Notes: generated by a model not told the origin, from the sequence alone. A stretch of 64,000 bases of DNA from Aquimonas sp. (GCA_022241605.1 JAKOMQ010000003.1:81655-145654); one strand, 5' to 3'; positions 43,142 to 59,210 are shown, counted from the first letter of the stretch. Program-made: numbers and translations.

Positions 43142-45079
43142 TCATTCGCGGCGCCAGATCGCCATATCCAGATCAAGCAGCCAGGTGCCTTCCAGCGGCT
43201 GCTGCTCCTCTTCGCCCTGAGCATCGAGCAGAAGGCGCTGGCCCTTCCACACGCGCAGCGTGCGGCCCGCGATCAGCGCCCGATGACGATGGATCCAGCC
43301 GGGGGGCTCGCCGCGGGTGGTCACGGCGCTGATCCGCCAGCTGCGGGTACACAAGCGGTACACCGGCGTGCTGCCGTGGCTGCGCTGGCCGAAGTAGCCC
43401 AAACCGCCGACGATGAGGATCTCATCCCCGCAGAGCGTGACGGAGTGGAAGTCGGTGGGAGGAAACACGGCCTCCGGATAGCCGAAGACCTCGATGCGGC
43501 CGTCGGGGTGGTGGACGAAGACGTCGTTGTAGATGCAGAAGTCGGGATCGTAGCCATCCTCGTGCTCACCGCCGACCTGCACGATGCGGCCATCAGGCAG
43601 AAAGGTGATCGACTGACCGAAACGTTCGGCGCACCACGTGGGCGGGCTGCCAAAGCTGCTGCGGCCGAAGTGGCTGTTGGCCGCGTGGGCGGACACGCCG
43701 GCCCGGATCATGGCCAGCCAGAAATCGCGACACATCCGTTCCGGATTGGTGGCCCCGAAGCTGCGCTGCCGCTGCTGCTCGAACACCTCCGCTTGGATGC
43801 CCTCCAGCGCGGCTGCCTGAGGCTCTGGCGGCAGCCCCAGCAGGTTGCGCCGCGCCTCTGGCTGCAGGTGCCCCGGATCGGCACCCGCCGCAAGCAGCAG
43901 GCGGGCGACCTCGGCGGATCGCGCCGAATGCAGGGCACTCTGGGGCTCCGCTGGCCCCGTCAGCGCTTCGGCGACCGTGGCCTCAAGCGAACCCTCCGAA
44001 TTCTCCTCGCGGCAGAGTGCGTCGAGCTCGGCCATGCTCGCACGCAGCTCTTCGGGTAGATGCTGCAGGAACTGCTGCATTCCGGAGGAATCGCTCTCGG
44101 GCCCACCCAGCAACGCATGGGAAAACGCCTGGGCATCCGCACTCAGCTCGAGCGTATAGGTCTGGTCGGCCGGTGCGCCTGCTGCCAGCAGGGCGCGCAC
44201 CGCGACCGCATCATCCTGCTCTGCAGCCAGTGCCAGGGCCGGCTGTTCCGCTCCACCCAGCAGGCCATCGCCGAGGCCCAGTTCCGGCAGGTTCGCGATG
44301 TGTGCACCCTGTCCGCACCGGATGGCCACGTGCAGCGCCGGCGCGCCGTTGCGATCGCGGCTGGCCGGGTCCGCGCCGAGCGCGAGGAGTTGCCCGGCGA
44401 CATCGACGCGGCCGGCTGCGCAGGCCAACAGAAGGGCGTCCCGTCCGCCATGGTCGCGCTGATCGAGCGCAGCTGCCGCAGATTCAGCAAGGGCGTGGGC
44501 CTCGCGCTCGGTAGCGAGGGCAATATCGCGCATTGCGGGCGACCACTTCAGCCGGCCTTCGTCGGCACCGGCCTCCAGCAGTCGGGCAACGCCGGCGAAC
44601 TCGCCGCGACTGGACAGCACCAGCAGCGCGCGCTCGCCGTAGTCGCTGCAGCCATCAACACTGGCACCCCGCTCGATCAGAAGATCAAGCAGCTCGACGC
44701 GCTGCGAGGGGGAGATCGGACCTGCATGCGCGGCGTCCAGCACCGCGTCGTAGCTGTTGCGCTGGTAATGCACGCTGGCGCCGGCGTCGAGCAGTGCCTT
44801 GACGCAGGCGACCTGCCCCTGCGAGATCGCGAGGCTGAGCAGGGTCCTTGAGCCCTCCCAGGGATCAGGGACGATAGCGCAGGGATCGGCGCCGGCCGCC
44901 AGCAGCAGGCCCACGATCTCCACATCCGCCCGGGCCTGCAGTGCATGCGCCAAGGGAACGAGGCCATCCGCATCCGCCGCGTTGACCGCGCGCCCTGCAG
45001 CTGAGCCGACACCCGCCATGAACTCGCGCAGGGGACCGGCCCGCCCTTGGCGGGCCAGCGCGTGTAGATCGGAAGCCAT
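43142..45079 (-). CDS. Ankyrin-repeat protein with Kelch-like C-terminal region
   Basis: Protein of 645 residues. The N-terminal half has many ankyrin repeats (VPLAHALQARADVEIVGLLL, VKALLDAGASVHYQRNS, RVELLDLLIERGASVDG and GRDALLLACAAGRVDVAGQL among them). A charged middle region follows. The last 200 residues look like beta-propeller/Kelch blades with GG pairs: DGRIVQVGGEHEDGY, GRIEVFGYPEA, and GDEILIVGGLGYFGQ. Ankyrin and Kelch parts both bind protein. No signal peptide is seen, so it is probably cytoplasmic. I do not know a function. It lies alone; gltD is upstream on the same strand. Confidence 0.83.
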   Translation of the reverse strand: MASDLHALARQGRAGPLREFMAGVGSAAGRAVNAADADGLVPLAHALQARADVEIVGLLLAAGADPCAIVPDPWEGSRTLLSLAISQGQVACVKALLDAGASVHYQRNSYDAVLDAAHAGPISPSQRVELLDLLIERGASVDGCSDYGERALLVLSSRGEFAGVARLLEAGADEGRLKWSPAMRDIALATEREAHALAESAAAALDQRDHGGRDALLLACAAGRVDVAGQLLALGADPASRDRNGAPALHVAIRCGQGAHIANLPELGLGDGLLGGAEQPALALAAEQDDAVAVRALLAAGAPADQTYTLELSADAQAFSHALLGGPESDSSGMQQFLQHLPEELRASMAELDALCREENSEGSLEATVAEALTGPAEPQSALHSARSAEVARLLLAAGADPGHLQPEARRNLLGLPPEPQAAALEGIQAEVFEQQRQRSFGATNPERMCRDFWLAMIRAGVSAHAANSHFGRSSFGSPPTWCAERFGQSITFLPDGRIVQVGGEHEDGYDPDFCIYNDVFVHHPDGRIEVFGYPEAVFPPTDFHSVTLCGDEILIVGGLGYFGQRSHGSTPVYRLCTRSWRISAVTTRGEPPGWIHRHRALIAGRTLRVWKGQRLLLDAQGEEEQQPLEGTWLLDLDMAIWRRE

Positions 45080-45176
45080 GTGTCACCGCGGCAGTCAGAA
45101 AAGGTGCGGCAGCCTAGCAAACGGAGGTCGTGAATGCTGTTTCAGGCCGCCGCCAGCGATCACCATCCGGCGGCCG

Positions 45177-51067
<5,891 letters not shown>

Positions 51068-51581
51068 ACGCTTGCTGCCCCCGGGGGATGGTGCTGGCGC
51101 GGTTCCCGGCGCCCACGCGGGCTGCCGGACCCCCACACAATCACACCCTTGTGCGACGCGTCAAACTACCTTGCGCAATAACTGCGGCGGTCTTGCAGTG
51201 GTCTGCAGCGTTGGGTGTGAAGGCGTTCGCGTGCGGCCGCGTGCGAGTGAGCTCAGGCAGAAAGAGCCAGCGAGACGCACAGCCAAATCAGCCCACGGCG
51301 ATTGCACTTGTCCGCGATGACTGTTCCGGCGACTCGTCATGTTCGATCACGTGAGTTTCGACCGAACGAGGTAATTGCGCTGCCAATCCCCGGCTAGAAT
51401 TGGATCCGCGCGCGCGCTCGTACAGCGTCCTTGCACTTGTTTGCATCCTGGCCTGCGGTAAGTCGCCAATGAACGTTTAGCCTCTACTGCTCCGCCGTCG
51501 GTGAGGAACAGGTGGGACAAAGGGCTTTATTGCTGCTCTGCAACGGAGTCCTGCACGCGAGATTCAACTCCAGGGGGGGCG
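51068..51581. other. Divergent promoter region of gltBD and cas genes
   Basis: 514 bases without a gene, holding the promoters of gltB (minus) and cas3 (plus). A TTGACG hexamer on the minus strand at 51164-51159 could be the gltB -35, but no good -10 follows at 17 bases. A TAGAAT at 51395-51400 is a possible -10 for the cas operon; the matching -35 is weak. Confidence 0.35.
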
Positions 51582-54356
51582 GTGTTGAAGGCACTGAGCT
51601 ATTGGGGAAAAGCCAATCCGCGTCACCACGGGGCTGCGCGTTGGCACCTGCTGCCCTTTCATGCGCTGGACGTCGCAGCCGTCGCACGCGTCTATCTGTA
51701 CGGCCGTCCAAAGCTGCTTGCGCATTTCGCAGTGAGGCTTGGCCTGCACGCCGACGCCACCTTGGACTGGTTGTGCTTCTGGATCGCGCTGCACGATCTC
51801 GGCAAGTTCGCCACGACCTTCCAGGCGCTTTGTCCGGAGGCTCTGGCGCAGCTCCAGCAGCGCGAGTCGCAGCTGCGCTATGGAGAGCGTCACGACACCC
51901 TCGGCGACTTCCTTTGGAAGGACCGGCTGTACACGACCCACGACGCGCTCGCTCTCGGTGCGCAAAAGGCGGCGTTCAAGAGTGCGCTGAACCCGTGGGT
52001 GGCGGCTGTCACGGGCCATCACGGCCAGCCGCCAAGAGCCGTGCGGATGCGTCTATGTCAAAACTTCAAGGATGAGGATGTCGCCGCCGCGGCTGAATTC
52101 CTACACGCCACACGTGCGCTGCTGCTGCCGGACGCACGCCGAGACGAGGTGCTCGCTGTTGGGCCAGAGCGCTTGAGAACCGCGGGAACCGATCTCTCAT
52201 GGTGGCTGGCCGGCCTGACCGTGCTGGCCGACTGGCTGGGCTCGAACACCGACTATTTTCCCTATCGCGATCAGCCCTGCGAACTGCAGGCCTACTGGCA
52301 GCAGGCGCAGACCGCTGCCGCGCATGCACTTGCTGCCACCGAGCTGATGCCCTGTCCCGCTGCAGAGGCGCAGACCGTGGCCGAGCTGTTTGGCTGGCGC
52401 CACGCCTCGCATACGCCTACGCCGCTGCAGCACTGGGCCGAGCATGTCGAACTCGCCGATGGCCCGCAGCTCTTTCTGCTGGAAGACGTAACGGGAGCGG
52501 GCAAGACCGAGGCCGCGCTGATGCTTGCCCATCGCGTGATGGCGGCGGGCCATGCCGATGGACTCTTCATGGGCCTGCCCACCATGGCGACCACGAATGC
52601 GATGTTCGCGCGCCTTCAGGCTGTAGTTCCGCGTCTGTACAAACCGGCTGATTCCCGACCGAGCTATGTGCTGGCTCACGGGCAGCGCAATCAGGTCGAG
52701 GGCTTTCGCAGCAGCGTGGTGCCGGTGGGCGCGGTCGAGCCCGAGGGCCTGGGCGAGGCCGACACCGCCAGCGCACGCTGTGCCGCCTGGCTCGCCGACA
52801 GCAACAAGAAGGCCCTGCTCGCCCATGTGGGAGTCGGCACCCTCGACCAAGCTCTGCTGGCCGTGCTGCATGCGCGCCACCAGTCGCTGCGCCTGCTTGG
52901 ATTGTTCCGCAAAGTGCTGATTGTCGACGAAGTGCATGCTTGCGATGCCTACATGCAGCGCTTGCTGGAAGCCGTGCTTGAATTCCATGCCGCGGCTGGC
53001 GGCAGCGTGGTGCTGCTGTCCGCAACCTTGCCGGCGCGTATGAAGAACAAGCTCGCGCAGGCCTATGCGCGCGGCCGTGGCGTTACCGCGCCCCAGCTGC
53101 AGAGCAGTCGCTACCCGCTGGCCGCCCAGGTCAGTGACCGCGGTGCTCGGGAAAGTGCGCTGGAAACTCGCCCCTCGGTGCAGCGCCGCGTGCAGGTCAG
53201 CTATATCGATTCGCGTGAATCCGTAGAAGCGGAGATCCGCAGCGCGTTGTCCGCCGGCCGCTGCGTCTGCTGGATCCGCAACACCGTCGGCGATGCCATC
53301 AAGGCCTGGCGCAGTTTTTCAGAGGCGCTGCCGAGTGATCACATCACCCTGTTCCATGCGCGCTTCACCCTGGCTGATCGTTTGCGCATCGAGGCCGACG
53401 TGTTGGCCTGCTTCGGCCCCGAAAGCACCTCTGCCCAGCGCGGCGGCCGTCTGGTGATCTCGACCCAGGTGATCGAGCAGAGCCTGGATGTCGACTTTGA
53501 TCTGCTGGTGTCGGATCTCGCGCCGATCGATCGACTCATCCAGCGCGCCGGCCGCCTGCAGCGCCATCGCCGTGATGTGCAGGGCGATCTGACCGAGCGC
53601 GAGGACCAGCGCGGTGGCGCGCGCTTGCTCGTGTATGGGCCAGCGTGGACGCCACAACCCGAGCCACAGTGGTACAGCCGTTTCTCGCGCGGTTCGGCCT
53701 TCGTCTACTCGCATCCCGGCCAGGTCTGGCTCAGCGCACGCCTGCTGCAGCGGGGGTTCTTCGACATGCCCGAAGACGCGCGAACGATGATCGAAGGCGT
53801 ATTCGGCGATGAGGCCCAGGCCGACATTCCGCAGGGTCTGGAGGCGCTCAGTGAGCGTCAGGAGGGCGTGGACTGGGCGGCCACCAACCATGCGCACAGT
53901 CGAATCCTGAAGCGCGCACTTGGCTATCAACGCGGCGACTTCGGAGACTGGTGGTCGGATGAGGTGGGCACCGCGGTCGACGCGGTGGACGAGTGGGCGG
54001 CCGGCGCGGAAACGCGGTTGGGTGAGCCCAGTTGTGTGCTGCGCTTGGCTGTCTGGAAGGGCGATGCGCTGGCGCCACTGCAGGCTGAGGCCAATCACCC
54101 GTGGGAGGCCAGCAGTCTGCGCGTACCAGCGGCGATGCTGGGTGAGCCGCGAGTGAATCGTAGTGCCGAGGCCGCCCTTGAGCGACTGAAAGAGGCGCTG
54201 CCCGACAAAGGCAAATGGTCCAAGATCGCCATCCTCTCGCCGATGGAAGGAGGATGGTCCTTCTGCAGCGAAGTGCGTGACGGTCGTTCTCGACGCTTCG
54301 AATACCGGTCGGATCTCGGGCTTGCTGTCTCAGCTGCTGAGACTGCCACCCACTAG
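51582..54356 (+). CDS. cas3: Cas3 HD nuclease-helicase (type I-E)
   Basis: Nuclease-helicase recruited by Cascade to shred target DNA; 924 residues from the GTG at 51582, which has a GGGGGGG ribosome binding site. An upstream in-frame ATG at 51501 is unlikely. The HD nuclease part has WHLLPFHALDVAAVARVY, then HDLGK (H71, D72, K75) and HHG (H146, H147). Helicase motifs are TGAGKT at 304-309, DEVH at 449-452, and the later VISTQVIEQSLDVDFDLLVS and LIQRAGRLQRHRR. Order HD then helicase, and next to casA, is normal for I-E. It is the first gene of the cas operon. Confidence 0.96.
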   Translation: MLKALSYWGKANPRHHGAARWHLLPFHALDVAAVARVYLYGRPKLLAHFAVRLGLHADATLDWLCFWIALHDLGKFATTFQALCPEALAQLQQRESQLRYGERHDTLGDFLWKDRLYTTHDALALGAQKAAFKSALNPWVAAVTGHHGQPPRAVRMRLCQNFKDEDVAAAAEFLHATRALLLPDARRDEVLAVGPERLRTAGTDLSWWLAGLTVLADWLGSNTDYFPYRDQPCELQAYWQQAQTAAAHALAATELMPCPAAEAQTVAELFGWRHASHTPTPLQHWAEHVELADGPQLFLLEDVTGAGKTEAALMLAHRVMAAGHADGLFMGLPTMATTNAMFARLQAVVPRLYKPADSRPSYVLAHGQRNQVEGFRSSVVPVGAVEPEGLGEADTASARCAAWLADSNKKALLAHVGVGTLDQALLAVLHARHQSLRLLGLFRKVLIVDEVHACDAYMQRLLEAVLEFHAAAGGSVVLLSATLPARMKNKLAQAYARGRGVTAPQLQSSRYPLAAQVSDRGARESALETRPSVQRRVQVSYIDSRESVEAEIRSALSAGRCVCWIRNTVGDAIKAWRSFSEALPSDHITLFHARFTLADRLRIEADVLACFGPESTSAQRGGRLVISTQVIEQSLDVDFDLLVSDLAPIDRLIQRAGRLQRHRRDVQGDLTEREDQRGGARLLVYGPAWTPQPEPQWYSRFSRGSAFVYSHPGQVWLSARLLQRGFFDMPEDARTMIEGVFGDEAQADIPQGLEALSERQEGVDWAATNHAHSRILKRALGYQRGDFGDWWSDEVGTAVDAVDEWAAGAETRLGEPSCVLRLAVWKGDALAPLQAEANHPWEASSLRVPAAMLGEPRVNRSAEAALERLKEALPDKGKWSKIAILSPMEGGWSFCSEVRDGRSRRFEYRSDLGLAVSAAETATH

Positions 54357-54386
54357 ACAGTAACGCTCAGGCTTGGAGTGCGTTTG

Positions 54387-56048
54387 ATGAACCTGATCAC
54401 TGATGCTTGGATCCCCGTCCGCGATGCCCGCGGTCAGACCCAGTTGATCGCGCCACACGAGCTGACGCGCGACATCGACTCCAACCCCCTGCTGCAGCTC
54501 GATGCCGTGCGCCCCGATTTCAACGGCGCCTTGGCGCAATTCCTGATTGGCCTGGTGCAGACGGCCTGGGTGCTGAGCGGCAAGTCTTGGGATCGTGATC
54601 AGATGCTGGCCCTGCCGCCGGCGCCGGACGAACTTGCGGATGCTTTTGCGCCACTGGTCCACGCCTTCGAGCTGGACGGTGAGGGCCCACGCTTCATGCA
54701 GGACCTAACGCTCCGCGCAGCCGACAAGCCCGCCGAGAACGGCGTGGCCGCCCTGCTGATCGAATCGCCGGGCGAGCAGGCCAGCGAGCGCAATACCGAC
54801 CACTTCATCAAGCGCGATCAGGCCGAATGCATGTGCTCGCACTGTGCGGCTATGGCGCTGTTCACGCTGATGACCAATGCGCCCGCGGGTGGCGCTGGCC
54901 ACCGCACATCGCTGCGCGGCGGCGGGCCTTTGACCACCGTGCTGCTCTACGAGCCTGACTACGACTACGACCCCGATGCACCGCCGCCCGCACTCTGGCG
55001 CGACATCGCCTCGAACGTGCGCGATTCGCAGGCCTTGCTGGCCGGAAGTGATGCGGGCAAGGCCGAGCCTTGGCACGTCTTCCCGTGGCTGGCGCCGATC
55101 GAGCGTGTGCAGCCCGGCGAAGAAACCCAGCCGCTCGATGTGCATCCGCTGCAGATGTACTGGGCAACGCCACGGCGCATCCGCCTGCAGTTCGAAGCCG
55201 CCACCAGGGCCTGCGATCTGTGTGGTGCGACGGACCGCCCGCTGGTGCGTCACTACCTCACCAAGAACTACGGCTTGAACTACAAAGGCCCGTGGCGGCA
55301 CCCGCTGTCGCCCTACTACATCAGCAAGCCGGGCGAGCCGCCGCTGCCGATGCATCCTCAGCCCGGCGGTCTCGGCTACAAGCACTGGCTGGGCTGGGTG
55401 CTGGGTCTTGAGCAAAAGGGTCGACGAATCCTTCCGGCAGCGGTGGTGCGCGATCTGCTGTTGGAGCGATCGTCCGCGCCGTTTCGTCTGTGGGCCTTCG
55501 GCTACGACATGGACAACATGAAAGCGCGTTGCTGGTACGAGTCGCGCTTCCCCTTATTCGAGTTTCCTCCCGGCGAGAAGGGTTTGGAACTCGTGAGCCT
55601 GCTGGTGGAATGCCTGTTGAACACAGCTGAGTTCTGCGCCAACTACCTGCGCTGGGCTGTGCGCGACGCCTGGCTTGGCGACGCCGATGCGCGTGGTGAC
55701 CTAAGTTTCGTCGAAGCCAGCTTCTGGAGTGGCACCGAGCCCGACTTCTTCGTGCTCGTGCGTGATGCCTGCGCGCATGTCAGACAGCAGCCGGACTTTG
55801 AATCCACCGTCGCCCTGCGCGAGGCCTGGTTGAAGCGCCTGCAGCGAGAAGCCCTCAGCCTGTTCGATCTGCATGTGGCCTCGGGCCCGCTGGAAGCCGC
55901 ACACCCCGAGCGCATCGCCGCAGCCCACAAGACGCTGCGTGGGCAGCTGTGGGGCGACAAGCTGCGCGCCGCGGCCGAGCTGCCATCCGAAAAGCCAGCG
56001 GCCAAAGGCCGCGCCGGCAAGGCGAACAAGCAAGGAGTGACGGCATGA
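54387..56048 (+). CDS. casA: Cascade large subunit CasA/Cse1 (Cas8e)
   Basis: Large Cascade subunit of 553 residues, which recognises the PAM and recruits Cas3. N-terminal MNLITDAWIPVRDARGQTQL and then LIAPHEL are typical. Four CxxC-like cysteines appear (CMCSHCAAMALF at about 152 and CDLCGATDRP at about 275), which may bind zinc. I chose the ATG at 54387 with a GGAG ribosome binding site; a GTG three codons earlier is possible. Its stop overlaps casB by 4 bases. Confidence 0.94.
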   Translation: MNLITDAWIPVRDARGQTQLIAPHELTRDIDSNPLLQLDAVRPDFNGALAQFLIGLVQTAWVLSGKSWDRDQMLALPPAPDELADAFAPLVHAFELDGEGPRFMQDLTLRAADKPAENGVAALLIESPGEQASERNTDHFIKRDQAECMCSHCAAMALFTLMTNAPAGGAGHRTSLRGGGPLTTVLLYEPDYDYDPDAPPPALWRDIASNVRDSQALLAGSDAGKAEPWHVFPWLAPIERVQPGEETQPLDVHPLQMYWATPRRIRLQFEAATRACDLCGATDRPLVRHYLTKNYGLNYKGPWRHPLSPYYISKPGEPPLPMHPQPGGLGYKHWLGWVLGLEQKGRRILPAAVVRDLLLERSSAPFRLWAFGYDMDNMKARCWYESRFPLFEFPPGEKGLELVSLLVECLLNTAEFCANYLRWAVRDAWLGDADARGDLSFVEASFWSGTEPDFFVLVRDACAHVRQQPDFESTVALREAWLKRLQREALSLFDLHVASGPLEAAHPERIAAAHKTLRGQLWGDKLRAAAELPSEKPAAKGRAGKANKQGVTA

Positions 56049-56560
56049 AAGATCTGTTCAAACCGGGAAGCGAGTCGCGCGAGGTTCTGCGGCGTTGGTG
56101 GAACGCATTGGAAGACGATCGCGGTACGCGCGCCGCACTCCGCCGCTGCGCTACCACGCTGCAGGTGATGCAGGTCGCTGGCTTCCACCACCTGCACGCG
56201 CGCCTGCTGCCGCTGGGTCTCTCCACCAGGAAGCCCGAAGACGCAGAGCAAGACGCCGCACAGCTGGCCGTCGTGGTGGCCTTGCTCGCACACCTCAGAA
56301 ACGCCGGCGACAGAAAGCCCGCACTCGCCTTCTCCACCGGTGAATCCCCAGGCGACCCGCCGCCCGTTTCGCCCCTGCGCTTCCGCCAGGTACTGGAGGC
56401 GCGCGCACCCGATGAGCTTCTGCTGCGCCTGCGTCGCGTGCTGCCACTGGCGCGAGGGCTCGATGCGATCGAGCTCGCCGCCGATGCCTTCCACTGGAGC
56501 GACCGCATCCGCAAGCAGTGGGTGTTCGCCTACCAGTGGCCGACCAAACAAAGCGCCTGA
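56045..56560 (+). CDS. casB: Cascade small subunit CasB/Cse2 (Cas11)
   Basis: Small, helical Cascade subunit of 171 residues that stabilises the R-loop. It begins MKDLFKPGSESREVLRRWWN and contains RGTRAALRRCATTLQVMQ; the YQWP-like C-terminus is usual for Cse2. The ATG overlaps the casA stop (ATGA). A 32-base gap to casC holds the ribosome binding site of that gene. Confidence 0.92.
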   Translation: MKDLFKPGSESREVLRRWWNALEDDRGTRAALRRCATTLQVMQVAGFHHLHARLLPLGLSTRKPEDAEQDAAQLAVVVALLAHLRNAGDRKPALAFSTGESPGDPPPVSPLRFRQVLEARAPDELLLRLRRVLPLARGLDAIELAADAFHWSDRIRKQWVFAYQWPTKQSA

Positions 56561-56592
56561 AACTTTCCGATCCATTGACGAGGAGTTCGACC

Positions 56593-57711
56593 ATGGGCCG
56601 TTTCATCCAGCTGCATGCCTTGACCAGCTATCCGCCATCCAACTTGAATCGCGACGACCTCGGCCGCCCCAAGAGCGCCATCGTCGGCGGCAGCCAGCGA
56701 CTGCGCGTGTCTTCGCAGGCGCTCAAGCGTGCGTGGCGTACGTCCAGCGCCTTCAAGACCGCGCTCGACGGCAACCTCGGCCTGCGCACCAAAGAGATGG
56801 GCGTCCGTGTGCATGAGGGACTGACTAACGCGGGTGTCAAGGACAAGGACGCCCGCGAATGGGCGCGCGCGATCGCGGCCTGCTTCGGCAAGCTCAAAGC
56901 GGAGAAGAAGGCCGCCAAAGGCGAGGACACCGAAAGCGCCAAGAACAAGGACGACCTGCACATCGAGCAGCTTGCCCATTTCGGTCCGGAAGAAATCGCC
57001 GCCATCGATGCGCTCACCGCCACCCTGTGTGCCGAGAAGCGCGCGCCCGCGACCGAAGAGCTCGACCTGCTGCGCAAGCCGCATGCAGCGGTCGACATCG
57101 CCCTGTTCGGGCGCATGCTTGCCTCCAGCCCGGCCTTCAATATCGATGCGGCAGCGCAGGTCGCGCACGCCATCACCGTGCACAGCGCCGCAGTGGAAGA
57201 CGACTACTTCACCGCCGTCGACGACCTCAACCGCGGTGACGAGGATCGTGGCGCCGCACACATCGGCGAAACCGGCTTCGGCGCCGGCATCTACTACCTC
57301 TACGTCTGCATCGATCTCGACCTGCTGGACCGCAATCTCGGCGGCGACAGCGCGCTGCGCAATCGCGCGCTGGCGGCGCTGGTGCGGGCAATCACCCAAG
57401 TTTCGCCCTCGGGCAAGCAGAACAGCTTCGCCTCGCGGGCGCATGCCTCGTGCATCCTCGCCGAGCGCGGCGATCAGCAGCCGCGCTCACTGCATCTGGC
57501 CTATCTGCGGCCCGAGCCCAAGCGCAAGCCGGATGAAGACATGGCCTCGGCCGCGATTCGCGCGCTGTGCGACAAGCGCCTGAGCCTTGAGCAGATGTAC
57601 GGCGCGTCCTGCGAGGGCTGGCGTGCGGCGGTGGAAGGGGAGTACCAGGCACTGCTGGGCGACAAGGCGGGTTCGCTCGATCAGTTGATCCAATTCCTGC
57701 AGGCGGACTGA
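56593..57711 (+). CDS. casC: Cascade backbone CasC/Cse4 (Cas7e)
   Basis: The crRNA-binding backbone protein present in several copies per complex; 372 residues. The RRM-like Cas7 N-terminus is MGRFIQLHALTSYPPSNLNR DDLGRPK split over the first motif, then RLRVSSQALKRAWRTS, the typical Cas7e signature. AGIYYLYVCIDLDLLDRNLG and FASRAHASCILAERG are further family stretches. The ATG at 56593 has AGGAG 8 bases upstream. casD starts 6 bases after its stop. Confidence 0.95.
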   Translation: MGRFIQLHALTSYPPSNLNRDDLGRPKSAIVGGSQRLRVSSQALKRAWRTSSAFKTALDGNLGLRTKEMGVRVHEGLTNAGVKDKDAREWARAIAACFGKLKAEKKAAKGEDTESAKNKDDLHIEQLAHFGPEEIAAIDALTATLCAEKRAPATEELDLLRKPHAAVDIALFGRMLASSPAFNIDAAAQVAHAITVHSAAVEDDYFTAVDDLNRGDEDRGAAHIGETGFGAGIYYLYVCIDLDLLDRNLGGDSALRNRALAALVRAITQVSPSGKQNSFASRAHASCILAERGDQQPRSLHLAYLRPEPKRKPDEDMASAAIRALCDKRLSLEQMYGASCEGWRAAVEGEYQALLGDKAGSLDQLIQFLQAD

Positions 57712-57717
57712 GCCGCC

Positions 57718-58476
57718 ATGCAGTGTCTGATGTTTCGACCGTATGCGCCGCTGGCGAGCTGGGGCGATATCGCGGTAGGCGAGGACCGGCCCAGCCACGA
57801 GTACCCCGGCCGCTCGGCCGTGCTCGGGCTTGTGGCAGCGGCCTTGGGCATTCGGCGCGACGAGCAAGCGCGTCTGGATGCGCTGTCGGCCAGCTTGGGG
57901 CTGGCCGTGGGCGTGTATTCCACCGGCCGGCTGCTGCGCGACTACCACACCAGTCAGGTGCCTTCGGCCAAGGACATGAAGAAGCGCCCCCACCGCACCC
58001 GCGCCGACGAACTGGCCCTGCCGCGGTCCGAACTCAACACCATCCTGTCGCGGCGCGACTACCGCCAGGACGCGCTGTGCACGGTGCTGCTCTGGCGGCG
58101 TGTGGCCGACACAGAGTTCTCGCTGGCGGCGATTCGCGACGCCCTGCTGAAGCCGCAGTTCGTGCTGTATCTGGGGCGCAAGAGCTGCCCATTGGCGGTG
58201 CCGCTGCAGCCTCAGTTGGTCGAGGCCGACAGCCTGATCGCCGCGTTCACGGCAGCGGAGTTCCCACCCATCGAAGGCCTGCGCGATGCAGACCAACTGC
58301 AGCGCATCGCCTTCGACAGCGACGCTGCACTGCCCTTGGGCGACGTCGAGGCCACCCGCTTCTCGGTAACCCGACGGGATGAACCCCGCTCGCGTGCGCG
58401 CTGGCAGTTCAGTGACCGAACGGAACAGGTCGCGCTGTTCGGCGCTGCGACCGAGCATGTGGAGGCGCAGGCATGA
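57718..58476 (+). CDS. casD: Cascade CasD (Cas5e)
   Basis: Cas5e, which caps the 5' handle of the crRNA; 252 residues. The N-terminus MQCLMFRPYAPLASWGDIAV and then GRSAVLGLVAAALGIRRDEQ is the usual Cas5e pattern (LxxPLxSWG and P[ST]rSavlGlla). The middle part has TRADELALPRSELNTILSRR and YRQDALCTVLLWRR. Its stop overlaps casE by 4 bases. Confidence 0.94.
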   Translation: MQCLMFRPYAPLASWGDIAVGEDRPSHEYPGRSAVLGLVAAALGIRRDEQARLDALSASLGLAVGVYSTGRLLRDYHTSQVPSAKDMKKRPHRTRADELALPRSELNTILSRRDYRQDALCTVLLWRRVADTEFSLAAIRDALLKPQFVLYLGRKSCPLAVPLQPQLVEADSLIAAFTAAEFPPIEGLRDADQLQRIAFDSDAALPLGDVEATRFSVTRRDEPRSRARWQFSDRTEQVALFGAATEHVEAQA

Positions 58477-59210
58477 GCTATTTCAGCCGAATCCAGTTGG
58501 ACACGGCGCACCCGCAGGCGCGTGAGGCCCTGCTACAGGCGGGCACGGGGCAGGCCTACCGCGAGCACCAGTGGCTGTGGCGGTTCTTCGCGGCTGAAGC
58601 CGGCACAGCGCGCGACTTTCTATTTCGTCGTGTCGAGCCGCAAGGCCAGCAGCCGGCCGTGGTCTACGCCGTCTCATCGCGCGCGCCGCAGTCGCCGCAC
58701 CCTGCCTGGCGCGTCGACACCCGCGAGTACGCGCCGCAGCTTGCAGCGGGCCAGCGCCTGCGCTTCGAGCTGCGCGTGAACCCCGTGCGCAGCATCCGTA
58801 GCGACACGGGTGGGCGATCCACCCGGCACGACGTGGTGATGCACGCCAAGAAGCAGTTGATGGCCGAGCACGGCGCCGATCGATGGTCGCAGCTTCAAAC
58901 CGAACAGACACCCGCCACCTACGGCCTGGTACACACGGCCGTGGCTGACTGGTTGCTGGGCACAGACGAAAAGGAAGGCGTGGCTGCGCGTCACGGCTTC
59001 GCAGTGCTCGACGACAGCCTGCAGGTGGATGCCTACCTACAGCATCGCTTCCCACGGCGGGAGGCGGCGCCCATCAGCCTGAGCACGGTAGACCTGAGCG
59101 GCGTGCTGCAAGTGCAGGACGCAGAGCGGTTCCGCACGGCACTGCTAGGCGGCGTGGGCCACGGCAAAGCGTTCGGCTGCGGCTTGCTGCTGGTCCGGCG
59201 GGCGGAATAG
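58473..59210 (+). CDS. casE: crRNA-processing endonuclease CasE (Cas6e)
   Basis: Cuts the pre-crRNA hairpins and stays in Cascade; 245 residues. It begins MSYFSRIQLDTAHPQ. The catalytic region AYREHQWLWRFF matches the YxxHxxLW pattern of Cas6e, giving Tyr29 and His32. A glycine-rich loop GVGHGKAFGCGLLLV near the C-terminus is also diagnostic. Its start overlaps casD by 4 bases. The next gene in the strand is not cas1 but an antitoxin, after a palindrome. Confidence 0.95.
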   Translation: MSYFSRIQLDTAHPQAREALLQAGTGQAYREHQWLWRFFAAEAGTARDFLFRRVEPQGQQPAVVYAVSSRAPQSPHPAWRVDTREYAPQLAAGQRLRFELRVNPVRSIRSDTGGRSTRHDVVMHAKKQLMAEHGADRWSQLQTEQTPATYGLVHTAVADWLLGTDEKEGVAARHGFAVLDDSLQVDAYLQHRFPRREAAPISLSTVDLSGVLQVQDAERFRTALLGGVGHGKAFGCGLLLVRRAE

